Shown here: positions 8,777-16,989 of the stretch, piece after piece
Numbering within the stretch: position 1 is the first letter of the stretch
Layout of the letters: each line of letters opens with the position of its first letter
NCBI RefSeq assembly: GCF_000024405.1
Contig: NC_013517.1
Coordinates: 1,612,001-1,676,000, forward strand
Source: Sebaldella termitidis ATCC 33386
GTDB taxonomy: Bacteria; Fusobacteriota; Fusobacteriia; Fusobacteriales; Leptotrichiaceae
Reading direction: 5' to 3'
DNA: 64,000 bases
The notes under the pieces: model-generated
Told to the model about the DNA's origin: nothing
Databases searched by the model: none
What the model saw: only the letters and a program-made list of their open reading frames with translations
Program-made: the position numbers and the translations under genes

Positions 8777-9655
8777 ATGAAAAAACATAAAGTTTATAAG
8801 GATACAAAGCTGGCTGTGGCACTTCTTGCTCCAAGCATATTATTAATAGTTCTTTTGATAGGTTATCCTATGATTTATAACTTTATAATAAGTTTTCAAA
8901 AAATTCCTTTAAATCCAAGACTGACACCTAAATTAGTGGGATTAAAAAATTATTCTACGGTTATAACAGATATAAATTTTTATAAATCACTGCTTCTTAC
9001 TATTTTGTATACATTTTTTTCTGTAGCGGGAAGTACTGTGGTAGGATTAGGAGCAGCCATTTTTGTAAACAGAAACTTCAAATTTAAAGGAACAGCAAGA
9101 TCATTGATAATACTTCCTTATATAGTTCCTTCAATATCTCTGGTATTTGCATGGAAATATATGTTTAATAATATATACGGAATCATAAATTATATGCTTG
9201 TAGATAAACTGCATATTTTGAAAGAGGCTCCGCTATGGTTTGATAATCCCACAAGTGCCTTTATACTGGTAGTATTATTTTCAGTATGGAAATTTTTCCC
9301 GTATGCATTTTTATCATTTCTGGCGATATTACAGACACTGGACAGTACACTGTATGAAGCGGCAGAAATAGACGGGGCAAATAAATGGCAGCAATTTCTG
9401 GCTATTACCATTCCGTGTATAAAGCCTGTGCTTATGGTAGTAATAACACTGAGAACCATCTGGGTATTTTATATGTTTGCGGATGTATATCTGCTTACCA
9501 AAAAAGTAAATATACTGGGAGTATATCTATATGAAATGGCCTTTGCAAGAAATGATCTCGGTAAAGCGGCGGCAATTTCCATACTGCTCTTTGTAATAAT
9601 ATTCTCATTTATAATATTTATAAGAAAGAAGGTGGATATAAATGAACAGAAATAG
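8777..9655 (+). CDS. ycjO: Sugar ABC transporter permease (MalF/UgpA type)
   Basis: A 292-residue inner-membrane permease with six predicted membrane segments; the first is at about residues 13-35 ('LAVALLAPSILLIVLLIGYP'). The EAA cytoplasmic loop that docks the ATPase is visible as 'EAAEIDGANKWQQFLAITIP'. The N-terminal 'LAPSILLIVLLIGYPMIYNF' is characteristic of MalF-like subunits. The SD AGGAGA is close to ATG. The stop overlaps the next permease gene by 14 bases, which indicates translational coupling. In E. coli the same position is held by YcjO, of nearly the same length. Confidence 0.9.
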   Translation: MKKHKVYKDTKLAVALLAPSILLIVLLIGYPMIYNFIISFQKIPLNPRLTPKLVGLKNYSTVITDINFYKSLLLTILYTFFSVAGSTVVGLGAAIFVNRNFKFKGTARSLIILPYIVPSISLVFAWKYMFNNIYGIINYMLVDKLHILKEAPLWFDNPTSAFILVVLFSVWKFFPYAFLSFLAILQTLDSTLYEAAEIDGANKWQQFLAITIPCIKPVLMVVITLRTIWVFYMFADVYLLTKKVNILGVYLYEMAFARNDLGKAAAISILLFVIIFSFIIFIRKKVDINEQK

Positions 9656-10493
9656 TAAAACAGCGAGAAGAATAAATAAAATAGTGTTTTATGTATCACT
9701 GGTATTTATGCTTTTTATAATTTTATTTCCTTTTATAATTATGCTGTCTACATCTCTAAAAGGAGCGAAAGAAGCAATACAGTATCCGCCGACTATAATA
9801 CCCAAAAATATAACATTTGAGCATTACAGGGATATATTTAATCCGAAAATATTTCCGTTTCTGAATTATTTTAAGAACAGTCTTTATGTGGCGGTATTTA
9901 CAGCAATAATATCTGTAGCTGCGGGAATTTTCGGAGGATACAGCTTGTCAAAGCTGAATTTTATGGGAAAAACAGTTATAAATGACAGTTTTTATACTGT
10001 CTATATGTTTTCGGGAATTCTTCTGGTAGTACCGCTGTTCAGAATAATGTCAAAGCTCGGGCTGCATGATACGAAGACAGCATTGATAATAACACTGGTG
10101 GTACAAACACTGCCGACATCAATTTATATGCTGAAAAGTTACTTTGATACAATACCTAAGGATCTGGAAGAAGCCGGAATGATAGACGGGCTGAACAGAA
10201 TACAGATTATTTTCAAAATAATAATACCACTTTCCCTTGCAGGGATTGCATCTGTATTTATATATTGTTTTATGATTGCATGGAATGATTATTTATTTGC
10301 AGTGGTATTCATATCATCACCGGAATATTTTACACTCCCTATAGGGCTTAATGCATTATTTAATACACCTGATTATATTTGGGGAAGAATGATGGCAGCA
10401 TCATTAGTAACAGCACTTCCTGTAGTAATAATGTATGCTGTATCGGAAAAATTCATAAGGGGAAATATGGTAGCCGGCGGAGTAAAGGGATAA
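9642..10493 (+). CDS. ycjP: Sugar ABC transporter permease (MalG/UgpE type)
   Basis: A 283-residue second permease with six membrane segments and the EAA loop 'EEAGMIDGLNRIQIIFKIIIPLS'-like at about residues 175-197. The SD AAGGTGG lies inside the 3' end of the previous gene and the ATG at 9642 overlaps it by 14 bases. The C-terminus 'FIRGNMVAGGVKG' is the usual end of MalG-family proteins. It forms the heterodimeric channel with the 8777 gene product and uses the ATPase at 4445. Confidence 0.9.
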   Translation: MNRNSKTARRINKIVFYVSLVFMLFIILFPFIIMLSTSLKGAKEAIQYPPTIIPKNITFEHYRDIFNPKIFPFLNYFKNSLYVAVFTAIISVAAGIFGGYSLSKLNFMGKTVINDSFYTVYMFSGILLVVPLFRIMSKLGLHDTKTALIITLVVQTLPTSIYMLKSYFDTIPKDLEEAGMIDGLNRIQIIFKIIIPLSLAGIASVFIYCFMIAWNDYLFAVVFISSPEYFTLPIGLNALFNTPDYIWGRMMAASLVTALPVVIMYAVSEKFIRGNMVAGGVKG

Positions 10494-10557
10494 TATTCAC
10501 TGGCTTAATAAATACAAAAAACAAATTTTATAAGATAACAAACAGGAGGAAAAAATC

Positions 10558-11628
10558 ATGAAGGCATTAATTGCTACAGCACCCAGAAAGGCTGAATTAC
10601 TGGATTATGAAGACAGAGAAATGGCAGAGAACGAAGTAAAGGTAAAAGTGGAATTCGCTTCGCCGAAGCACGGTACAGAGGTAGTGGATTTCAGAGGACT
10701 TAGTCCTTTTATAGATGAAGACTATGATACTGAATGGCAGATTTTCAAAAAAAGGGGTGATGATGAAGCAAGAGGTGTAGTATTTGGGGAATTTAACCTA
10801 GGTAATATGTTTGTAGGGAAAATTACTGAAAAGGGCAAGAATGTTACAGAATATGAAATAGGGGATACTGTATGCTCATATGGTTCTATAAGAGAAACAC
10901 AAATAGTAAATGCAGTGGATAACTATAAATTAAGAAAGCTTCCCGAAGGAGTATCATGGAAAAATGCAGTCTGCTATGATCCGGCACAGTTTGCCATGAG
11001 CGGGTTTCGTGATGCTAATGTAAGAGCCGGGGATTATGTGGTAATAATAGGTCTTGGAGCAATAGGGCAGATATTAATACAGCTTGCTAAAAAAGCAGGA
11101 GCCGGAATAGTAATAGGTGTAGATCCCATAAAAATAAGAAGAGATATAGCAGAAAAACACGGTGCTGATTATTGTTATGATCCTACAGCATGTGATGTAG
11201 GATTGGAAATAAAAAAAGCAACAAACAAGATGGGCGCGGATTCTGTCATAGAAACGAGCGGAAGTGCACAGGCTCTTCAGGCTGCATTAAAGGGAATAGC
11301 TTACGGAGGGACAATATCGTATGTAGCTTTTGCAAAGCCGTTTCCCGAAGGTTTGAATTTTGGACGTGAGGCACATTTCAGCAATGCAAAAATAGTATTT
11401 TCAAGAGCATCAAATGAACCAAACCCTGATTATCCAAGATGGAACAGAAAAAGAATAGAGGATACATGCTGGAATCTACTGATGAGTAATTATATCGACT
11501 GTGAAGATATTATAGATCCGGTGGTAAATTTTGCGGACTCAGCAGAAGCATATGAAAAATACGTAGACCAGCATCCCGATTTAAGCATAAAAATGGGAAT
11601 AATAGTAGGAGGGGAACAAGATGTTTAA
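10558..11628 (+). CDS. ycjQ: Medium-chain (zinc-type) dehydrogenase, YcjQ-like guloside 3-dehydrogenase candidate
   Basis: A 356-residue MDR-superfamily dehydrogenase. The GroES-like N-terminal domain (to about 150) is followed by a Rossmann fold with 'VVIIGLGAIGQILIQLAKKAGA'-type GxGxxG. The usual zinc motif G-I-C-G-S-D is replaced by P-K-H-G-T-E, putting His where the catalytic Cys normally sits, and I see no four-Cys structural zinc lobe. E. coli YcjQ oxidises or reduces C3 of gulosides and works with YcjR and YcjS. The SD AGGAGG precedes ATG; the stop overlaps the next gene by eight bases. Confidence 0.85.
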   Translation: MKALIATAPRKAELLDYEDREMAENEVKVKVEFASPKHGTEVVDFRGLSPFIDEDYDTEWQIFKKRGDDEARGVVFGEFNLGNMFVGKITEKGKNVTEYEIGDTVCSYGSIRETQIVNAVDNYKLRKLPEGVSWKNAVCYDPAQFAMSGFRDANVRAGDYVVIIGLGAIGQILIQLAKKAGAGIVIGVDPIKIRRDIAEKHGADYCYDPTACDVGLEIKKATNKMGADSVIETSGSAQALQAALKGIAYGGTISYVAFAKPFPEGLNFGREAHFSNAKIVFSRASNEPNPDYPRWNRKRIEDTCWNLLMSNYIDCEDIIDPVVNFADSAEAYEKYVDQHPDLSIKMGIIVGGEQDV

Positions 11629-12415
11629 AATTTGTACACAGGATCAGGCTTTTTTGCCGAGAGAGCTGAAAGAAAGATTTCAAAAAGTACAGGATATGGG
11701 GTTTGACGGTTATGAAATAGACGGAGCATTATTGCTTAATAATCTTGATGAAGTAAAAGAAGCCATAAAGGAAACCGGACTTCCCGTAGTAAGTGCATGC
11801 GGAGGATACAGAGGCTGGATAGGCGATTTTATAGAAGAAAGAAGATTAAATGGGATAGAGGATATACAAAAAATACTGGAAGCTCTGCAGGAGATAGGTG
11901 GAAAAGGAATTGTAGTTCCGGCAGCATGGGGAATGTTTACTTTCAGACTGCCTCCGATGCAGTCTCCGAGAAGTGCAGAGGGTGACAGAAAGGCAATACT
12001 GGATTCATTAAAAATATTGGATAAAAAGGCAGGAGAAACAAATACTGTCATATTTCTTGAGCCTCTTAACAGATATCAGGATCATATGATAAATACTCTT
12101 GCAGCAGCAAGAAGTATAATAGAAGAAGGAAAATTTCAGAATGTAAAATTAATAGCTGATGCATATCATATGAACATAGATGAGGATAATATGTTTCAGT
12201 CACTTATAGATAATAAGGATATGGTAAAACATATACATATTGCGGAAAATCACAGATTTCAGCCGGGATCGGGAAGCATGGATTTTAAAAAGCTGTTTAA
12301 GACTCTGAAAGATATAAATTATGACGGATATGTGGTCTATGAATGCAGAATAAGGGGTGAAAATCCTGAAAAAGAATATCAGAAATCACTGGAATATCTA
12401 AAAAGCTGTGAATAG
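11621..12415 (+). CDS. ycjR: TIM-barrel sugar epimerase/isomerase (YcjR-like)
   Basis: A 264-residue xylose-isomerase-like TIM barrel. Putative metal ligands are the Glu in 'IFLEPLNRY', the Asp/His of 'LIADAYHMNIDED', the His of 'KHIHIAENHR' and the Glu in 'VYECRI'. E. coli YcjR epimerises the C4 centre of 3-keto-glucosides/3-keto-gulosides, linking the YcjQ and YcjS dehydrogenases; that role is inferred here. ATG 11621 overlaps the upstream gene by eight bases with AGGAGG inside it, so the two are translationally coupled. Length matches the E. coli protein. Confidence 0.87.
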   Translation: MFKICTQDQAFLPRELKERFQKVQDMGFDGYEIDGALLLNNLDEVKEAIKETGLPVVSACGGYRGWIGDFIEERRLNGIEDIQKILEALQEIGGKGIVVPAAWGMFTFRLPPMQSPRSAEGDRKAILDSLKILDKKAGETNTVIFLEPLNRYQDHMINTLAAARSIIEEGKFQNVKLIADAYHMNIDEDNMFQSLIDNKDMVKHIHIAENHRFQPGSGSMDFKKLFKTLKDINYDGYVVYECRIRGENPEKEYQKSLEYLKSCE

Positions 12416-12424
12416 GAGATTTTT

Positions 12425-13471
12425 ATGTCTAAATTAAAAGCCGGAATAATAGGAGCGGGACAGATAGCAGAAACGGTACATATAGCAAATTATCAAAAAT
12501 ATCCGGAAGAAGTGGAAGTAACGGCAATCGTAGATACTATTCCTGAAAAGGCTCGTGCAATAGCAGAAAAATATAATATCCCGTATTATTTTTCCTCTGC
12601 AAAAAAGATGTTTGAGGCTCTGGACTTAGATATTGCAAGTATATGCACTCCTAATAAATTTCATTATGAGAATGTGATGCTTGCACTAAAAAATAACTGC
12701 AATGTTTTTTGCGAAAAGCCGCCTGGGATAAAGGCAAAAGAAGCATTGGAAATGCTTAATCTGTCAAAGGAAAAAAACAAAGTTCTTGCTTATAACTTTC
12801 ACCACAGACACTCTACAGATGTGGAATATATGAAAAAATCAATGGATTCAGGGCAGCTTGGTGATATTTATTACGGCAGGATAAAGGCTCTGAGAAGAAG
12901 AGGGATCCCCGGATGGGGAGTTTTTACCAATAAAGAGCTGCAGGGAGGAGGTCCGCTCATTGATCTAGGGGTTCATATGCTTGATGCAGCATTATATCTC
13001 GCAGGATTCCCGAAAATAAAATCAGTTTCTGCTTTTTCATATACTAAAATAGGAAATGTGAAAAATAAAGGGACTTTAGGTGAATGGAATCCAGAAAAAT
13101 TTCAAGTGGAGGATTTTCTTACAGGTTATATAAAATTTGAAAACGGCAGTGTCTGGAATCTGGAAACATCATTTGCCCTGAACATAAAAGAAAAAAACAC
13201 AATAATGAATGTCGAGCTGTTTGGAACAGAGGGCGGAATGAATCTTGCAGATATGGAAATATATACAGAGGCAAACGGTGAACTGACTGATATAAAAAAA
13301 GCCGCTTTGGCAGCTGAAGATAAGCAGGAAAAAAGTGTAAGAGACTTTATAAATGTGTGTAAGGGAGATAAAAATGCCCTTATTACAAACGCCGAAGAAG
13401 GCTATGAAATTCAAAGACTGGTGGAAGCTCTGTATACTTCAGCTGAAACAGGAAAAGAGATAGAGCTATGA
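12425..13471 (+). CDS. ycjS: Gfo/Idh/MocA-family oxidoreductase (YcjS-like glucoside 3-dehydrogenase)
   Basis: A 348-residue NAD-dependent oxidoreductase. The N-terminal Rossmann motif is 'AGIIGAGQIAETVHIANY', the family's E-K-P motif is 'VFCEKPPG' (catalytic Lys), and the substrate/catalytic segment 'GGGPLIDLGVHMLDAALYL' contains the conserved Asp and His. In E. coli YcjS oxidises C3 of glucose/glucosides. The spacing of nine bases from the previous stop and the four-base overlap (ATGA) with the GH65 gene show tight coupling. Confidence 0.88.
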   Translation: MSKLKAGIIGAGQIAETVHIANYQKYPEEVEVTAIVDTIPEKARAIAEKYNIPYYFSSAKKMFEALDLDIASICTPNKFHYENVMLALKNNCNVFCEKPPGIKAKEALEMLNLSKEKNKVLAYNFHHRHSTDVEYMKKSMDSGQLGDIYYGRIKALRRRGIPGWGVFTNKELQGGGPLIDLGVHMLDAALYLAGFPKIKSVSAFSYTKIGNVKNKGTLGEWNPEKFQVEDFLTGYIKFENGSVWNLETSFALNIKEKNTIMNVELFGTEGGMNLADMEIYTEANGELTDIKKAALAAEDKQEKSVRDFINVCKGDKNALITNAEEGYEIQRLVEALYTSAETGKEIEL

Positions 13472-15747
13472 TAGATAAATGGAGAATAGAAGAGAATGTA
13501 TTTTCAGAAAAAACATCAGGAAAGCATGAGGCATTGATGACTCTGGGAAATGGTTATATGGGAATCAGAGCAGGATTTGAGGAAGAATATGCCGGTCAGA
13601 AGAGGGGCTTTTTTATAGCCGGAACTTATAACAGGGCGGGTCTGAATGAAGTCGCCGAGCTTCCTAATGCTGCTGATATAACAGCATTTGAAATAATTAT
13701 TGATAATGAAAGATTCAGTCTTTTGAAAGGGAAAATACATGAATATAATTTTACTCTTGATATGAAAACAGGAGAACTGAAAAGAGAGCTTGTATGGGAA
13801 AATACAGGAAATAAGAAATTTAAAATGATTTTCAGGCGTTTTGTATCCTTGGAAAACAGACATCTTGTATGTTCGAAGGTGAGTATAGAGGCTCTTGATG
13901 AAGACAGTAATGTAAAAATAAAAACCGGCGTTGACGGAAGACAGACTAATTCAGGCGTACAGCATTTTCATGAAATGGAGAAGAGAGTGTATGATGATAA
14001 ATTTATCCAATATGTACAGAGGACAACTGAAAGCAATATAGATATGTACCTTAATACATTTTTGCATATAAATCCGGTTTTAGAGAAGTCTTTTACAATA
14101 GAACGGCGGAAGCTTCTGGCAGAAATCACAGGAGTTATAAGGAAAAAAGAAATTTTAGAAATAGAAAAAATTTCTTTGGTTTATACATCTGTTGATAAGG
14201 AATTCATTAATAAAGATATTAATATCGGAGAATATTCTCTGGATAAGATAAGAGAACTGAAGGACAGCAGATATAACGAGCTGTTTCATAGCAGCTCGGA
14301 AAGCTGGAATAATTTTTGGGAAAAAAGCGAAATTAATATAGAAAGCAGTGATGAATTCGATAATTTTGCAGTAAATTTTTCATTATACCATATGCAGATT
14401 ATGACCCCGTTTCATGATAACAGATTCAGCGTAGGCGCAAAGGGTCTGACTGGCGAAGGATATAAAGGGCATGTTTTTTGGGATACAGAAATATTTATGC
14501 TTCCGTTTTTTCTTTATACTAACCCTGAAACAGCAAAACAGCTTTTGGAGTACAGATATGGAAATCTTGATGAAGCACGTAAAAAAGCAGCTTCCAAAAA
14601 CTGCAGAGGGGCATTGTTTCCTTGGGAAAGTGCTTTTGACGGAAAAGAAGAAACACCTGAATTTGCAGCAATAAATATAAAAACAGGAAAAGCAAACAGA
14701 GTATGGTCTGCGGAAAAAGAGATACATATAGTGGCAGACATAGCCTATGCAGTCATAGAATACTTTCATGTAACAGGGGATACAGAATTTATGAAAAGTG
14801 CAGGTCTGGAAATACTGGCTGAATGTTCTGAATTCTGGGTAAGCAGAGCAGAGATCGATTCTAAAACAGGTAAATATGTAATAAAGGATGTAATAGGGCC
14901 TGATGAGTATACAGAGCATATTGATAATAATACGTATACTAATTATATGGCAGAATATACAGTTTCTGAAACTGCAAAATTATTAGAAAGCTTTGAGAAT
15001 AAAAAAGATAAAATATATTTGAAGCTGGCTGAAAAACTCGGCTTAGAAGAAAAAATACCATTATTCAGGGATTTTGCCGCGAATATCTATCTTCCTGAGC
15101 CTGCTGAAACGGGTATAATTCCTCAGGACGATACTTTTCTTTCAAAAAAAATAATAGATATAAGCAGATATGCGGACAGTGATTCAAAACAGGGGATACT
15201 AAAAGATTATACACGTGATGAGGTAGTGGATATGCAGGTATTAAAACAGGCAGATCTTGTGATGTTTTTATACTTCTTTAAAGATAAATTCGATAAGGAT
15301 ATTATCAGAAAAAACTGGAATTATTATGAAAGCAAAACAATTCATGATTCATCGCTAAGTATGGCTATCCATGCGATAACAGCTTTATATTTCGGAGAAA
15401 AGGAAACTGCTTACAAGTGTTTTCAAAAAGCCTGTCTTATAGATCTCGGTCCAAATCCGCATTCTTCGGATGACGGAATACATGCTGCCTCTCTTGGTGC
15501 TGTATGGCTCACATGTATAAAGGGCTTTGGGGGAATAAGTGAAAATGGCGGAATGCTGAATATAGAGCCTGTACTTCCTGATAACTGGGAAAAACTTGAA
15601 TTTCCTCTGGTTTTTAGAAAAAAAGCATTCAGGATAAAAATAGATAAAAAATCTGTAGAATTATTTTCAGAAAGTAATGATATTCTGGAAATATTTATTA
15701 ATAAGCAAAAGTATGAATTAAAAGATTATCTCAGGGTTTTATATTAA
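13468..15747 (+). CDS. ycjT: GH65 inverting phosphorylase (YcjT-like, kojibiose phosphorylase candidate)
   Basis: A 759-residue glycoside hydrolase family 65 enzyme, which splits an alpha-linked glucose disaccharide with phosphate to give beta-glucose 1-phosphate. The N-terminal beta-sandwich begins 'SGKHEALMTLGNGYMGIRAG'; the (alpha/alpha)6 barrel includes 'GYKGHVFWDTEIFMLPFF' and the catalytic acid E480 in 'IGPDEYTEHIDNNTYTN'. Maltose, trehalose, nigerose and kojibiose enzymes share these motifs; the ycj-like context favours kojibiose. The direct neighbour beta-phosphoglucomutase handles its product. The start overlaps the preceding stop by four bases. Confidence 0.92.
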   Translation: MIDKWRIEENVFSEKTSGKHEALMTLGNGYMGIRAGFEEEYAGQKRGFFIAGTYNRAGLNEVAELPNAADITAFEIIIDNERFSLLKGKIHEYNFTLDMKTGELKRELVWENTGNKKFKMIFRRFVSLENRHLVCSKVSIEALDEDSNVKIKTGVDGRQTNSGVQHFHEMEKRVYDDKFIQYVQRTTESNIDMYLNTFLHINPVLEKSFTIERRKLLAEITGVIRKKEILEIEKISLVYTSVDKEFINKDINIGEYSLDKIRELKDSRYNELFHSSSESWNNFWEKSEINIESSDEFDNFAVNFSLYHMQIMTPFHDNRFSVGAKGLTGEGYKGHVFWDTEIFMLPFFLYTNPETAKQLLEYRYGNLDEARKKAASKNCRGALFPWESAFDGKEETPEFAAINIKTGKANRVWSAEKEIHIVADIAYAVIEYFHVTGDTEFMKSAGLEILAECSEFWVSRAEIDSKTGKYVIKDVIGPDEYTEHIDNNTYTNYMAEYTVSETAKLLESFENKKDKIYLKLAEKLGLEEKIPLFRDFAANIYLPEPAETGIIPQDDTFLSKKIIDISRYADSDSKQGILKDYTRDEVVDMQVLKQADLVMFLYFFKDKFDKDIIRKNWNYYESKTIHDSSLSMAIHAITALYFGEKETAYKCFQKACLIDLGPNPHSSDDGIHAASLGAVWLTCIKGFGGISENGGMLNIEPVLPDNWEKLEFPLVFRKKAFRIKIDKKSVELFSESNDILEIFINKQKYELKDYLRVLY

Positions 15748-15824
15748 CAAAAAGCTTTATAATTAAAATAACAAAAAGAAAAATGACAGTTTGGCGGCTG
15801 TTTTTAGAAAGAGAGAAATAAAAG

Positions 15825-16469
15825 ATGAAAAAAGGAGTAATATTTGATCTTGACGGAGTTATAGTAGATACAGCACCGTTTCATTATCTTGCATGGAAAG
15901 AAACAGCAGATAAGCTGGGAATACAGATAGATGAAGAATTCAATGAAAGTCTAAAAGGAATTGACAGATATAATTCACTTCAAAAAATACTTGAGTTTGG
16001 TAATGTAGCTTTGGAAGAAGAGGAAAAAGAAAGACTGATGAAGGAAAAAAATGACAGATATCTGGAATTGCTGGAAAAATTAAATGAAGAAAGTATTCTG
16101 CCGGGAATAGAGAGCTTTATATTTGAGTTAAAAAAGAACGGGTATAAGCTTGCTTTAGCCTCTGCTTCAAAAAATGCACCCCTGATTTTGAAAAAAACCG
16201 GATTATATGAATATTTTGATAATATAGCGGAGCCGGGATCTGTACGAGCAAAGCCGTTTCCGGACATTTTTCTGAAAGGTGCTGAACTGTTGGGACTAGA
16301 AGTGTCAGAGTGTGTGGGAATAGAAGATTCCTATGCCGGAATTCAGGCTATTAATGATGCGGATATTTTTTCAATAGGGATTGGAGATTTTGAAATTTTA
16401 TCGGATGCAGATTTGAATCTAAAATCTACGGATTTTCTAACTTTGGAATTAATAAATAATATTGTTTAA
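15825..16469 (+). CDS. ycjU: Beta-phosphoglucomutase (HAD family)
   Basis: A 214-residue HAD-superfamily mutase that converts beta-glucose 1-phosphate to glucose 6-phosphate. 'FDLDGVIVDTA' holds nucleophile D8 and acid/base D10; the cap contains 'WKETADKLG' and 'GIDRYNSL', and motif III is 'EDSYAGIQAI'. Length and spacing match known beta-phosphoglucomutases. It is the last gene of the operon, 77 bases after the GH65 gene, and completes the route from the phosphorylase into glycolysis. A strong terminator follows. Confidence 0.92.
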   Translation: MKKGVIFDLDGVIVDTAPFHYLAWKETADKLGIQIDEEFNESLKGIDRYNSLQKILEFGNVALEEEEKERLMKEKNDRYLELLEKLNEESILPGIESFIFELKKNGYKLALASASKNAPLILKKTGLYEYFDNIAEPGSVRAKPFPDIFLKGAELLGLEVSECVGIEDSYAGIQAINDADIFSIGIGDFEILSDADLNLKSTDFLTLELINNIV

Positions 16470-16483
16470 AACAATAGATAATC

Positions 16484-16535
16484 TGTCGATCTCTGGTAAG
16501 GATCAAAATGCCGGAGATCGACAATTTTATATTTT
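16484..16535 (+). terminator. Terminator of the ycj-like operon
   Basis: A 13-base stem TGTCGATCTCTGG (16484-16496) / CCGGAGATCGACA (16511-16523) with one G-T pair is followed by ATTTTATATTTTAT. The T-run is interrupted, but the stem is the strongest in this part of the window. Confidence 0.75.
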
Positions 16536-16565
16536 ATAGGTATTAGAGTTCAGAATTTGATGAAC

Positions 16566-16585
16566 TATGACATGATTATGTCATA
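16566..16585. promoter_or_regulatory. Perfect 8-base inverted repeat, candidate operator
   Basis: TATGACAT and ATGTCATA flank GATT. The dyad centre is about 70 bases upstream of the start expected from the promoter at 16610-16638, a position where CRP/FNR-type activators often bind. No regulator gene lies next to it. Confidence 0.4.
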
Positions 16586-16609
16586 ATTTCGGCAGACGAA
16601 AAAAAGTGA

Positions 16610-16638
16610 TCGACAGAAATGTTTATTTGAGGTATAAT
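16610..16638 (+). promoter_or_regulatory. Promoter in the CRISPR leader
   Basis: TCGACA (16610-16615), a 17-base spacer and TATAAT (16633-16638). Transcription would start near 16645, about 20 bases before the first repeat and in the orientation deduced for the array. Confidence 0.6.
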
Positions 16639-16663
16639 AAATAGAGGTTTTTTTCATACAAGA

Positions 16664-16826
16664 CTATTAATATAACTATCTTAGAATGTAAATTTAAAGG
16701 GAAGAAGACTAAATAAAATAGTTAATAGTCTATTAATATAACTATCTTAGAATGTAAATTCTGAAATATGATCTGAAGCAGTGCTTGTTCCAGTTACTAT
16801 TAATATAACTATCTTAGAACACAACA
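16664..16826 (+). CRISPR. Orphan mini CRISPR array, three repeats and two spacers
   Basis: A 30-base repeat beginning CTATTAATATAA and ending GAATGTAAAT occurs at 16664-16693 and 16730-16759 without a mismatch. A third copy at 16797-16826 keeps the first 23 bases and has a diverged end. Spacing is 66 and 67 bases, giving spacers of 36 (16694-16729) and 37 (16760-16796) bases. The 3' end ATGTAAAT is typical of clostridial and fusobacterial type I-B repeats and would become the crRNA 5' handle; degeneration at the last repeat marks the trailer end. No cas gene is in the window, so it may be served in trans or be a relic. Confidence 0.82.
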
Positions 16827-16989
16827 GTCTATCAAAAGATTCCATATAGTCACAATATTGGTTAATTACACATAAGATTTGGTTTATATGTTTAATCCTT
16901 TTATTTTTTACTTCCTTATTTTCTATATATCTGTTATAATGATTTATAATTGTATAAACAAATTAATTTGGAAAGTGAGGGTAATTATA

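Noticed and set aside
14383-14919. 178-codon minus-strand frame inside the GH65 gene
   Set aside because: Composition is rich in Cys, Phe and Tyr with no family match, and the opposite strand encodes the GH65 catalytic core.
16664-16826. The three 30-base repeats as regulator iterons or an IS end
   Set aside because: Constant 66/67-base spacing, unique sequence between copies, a type I-B-like repeat end and trailer degeneration fit a CRISPR array better.
16879-16989. N-terminal hydrophobic extension of the flavin oxidoreductase
   Set aside because: OYE-family enzymes are cytoplasmic and begin near ATG 16990, which has an SD; the extension overlaps a likely -10 box.
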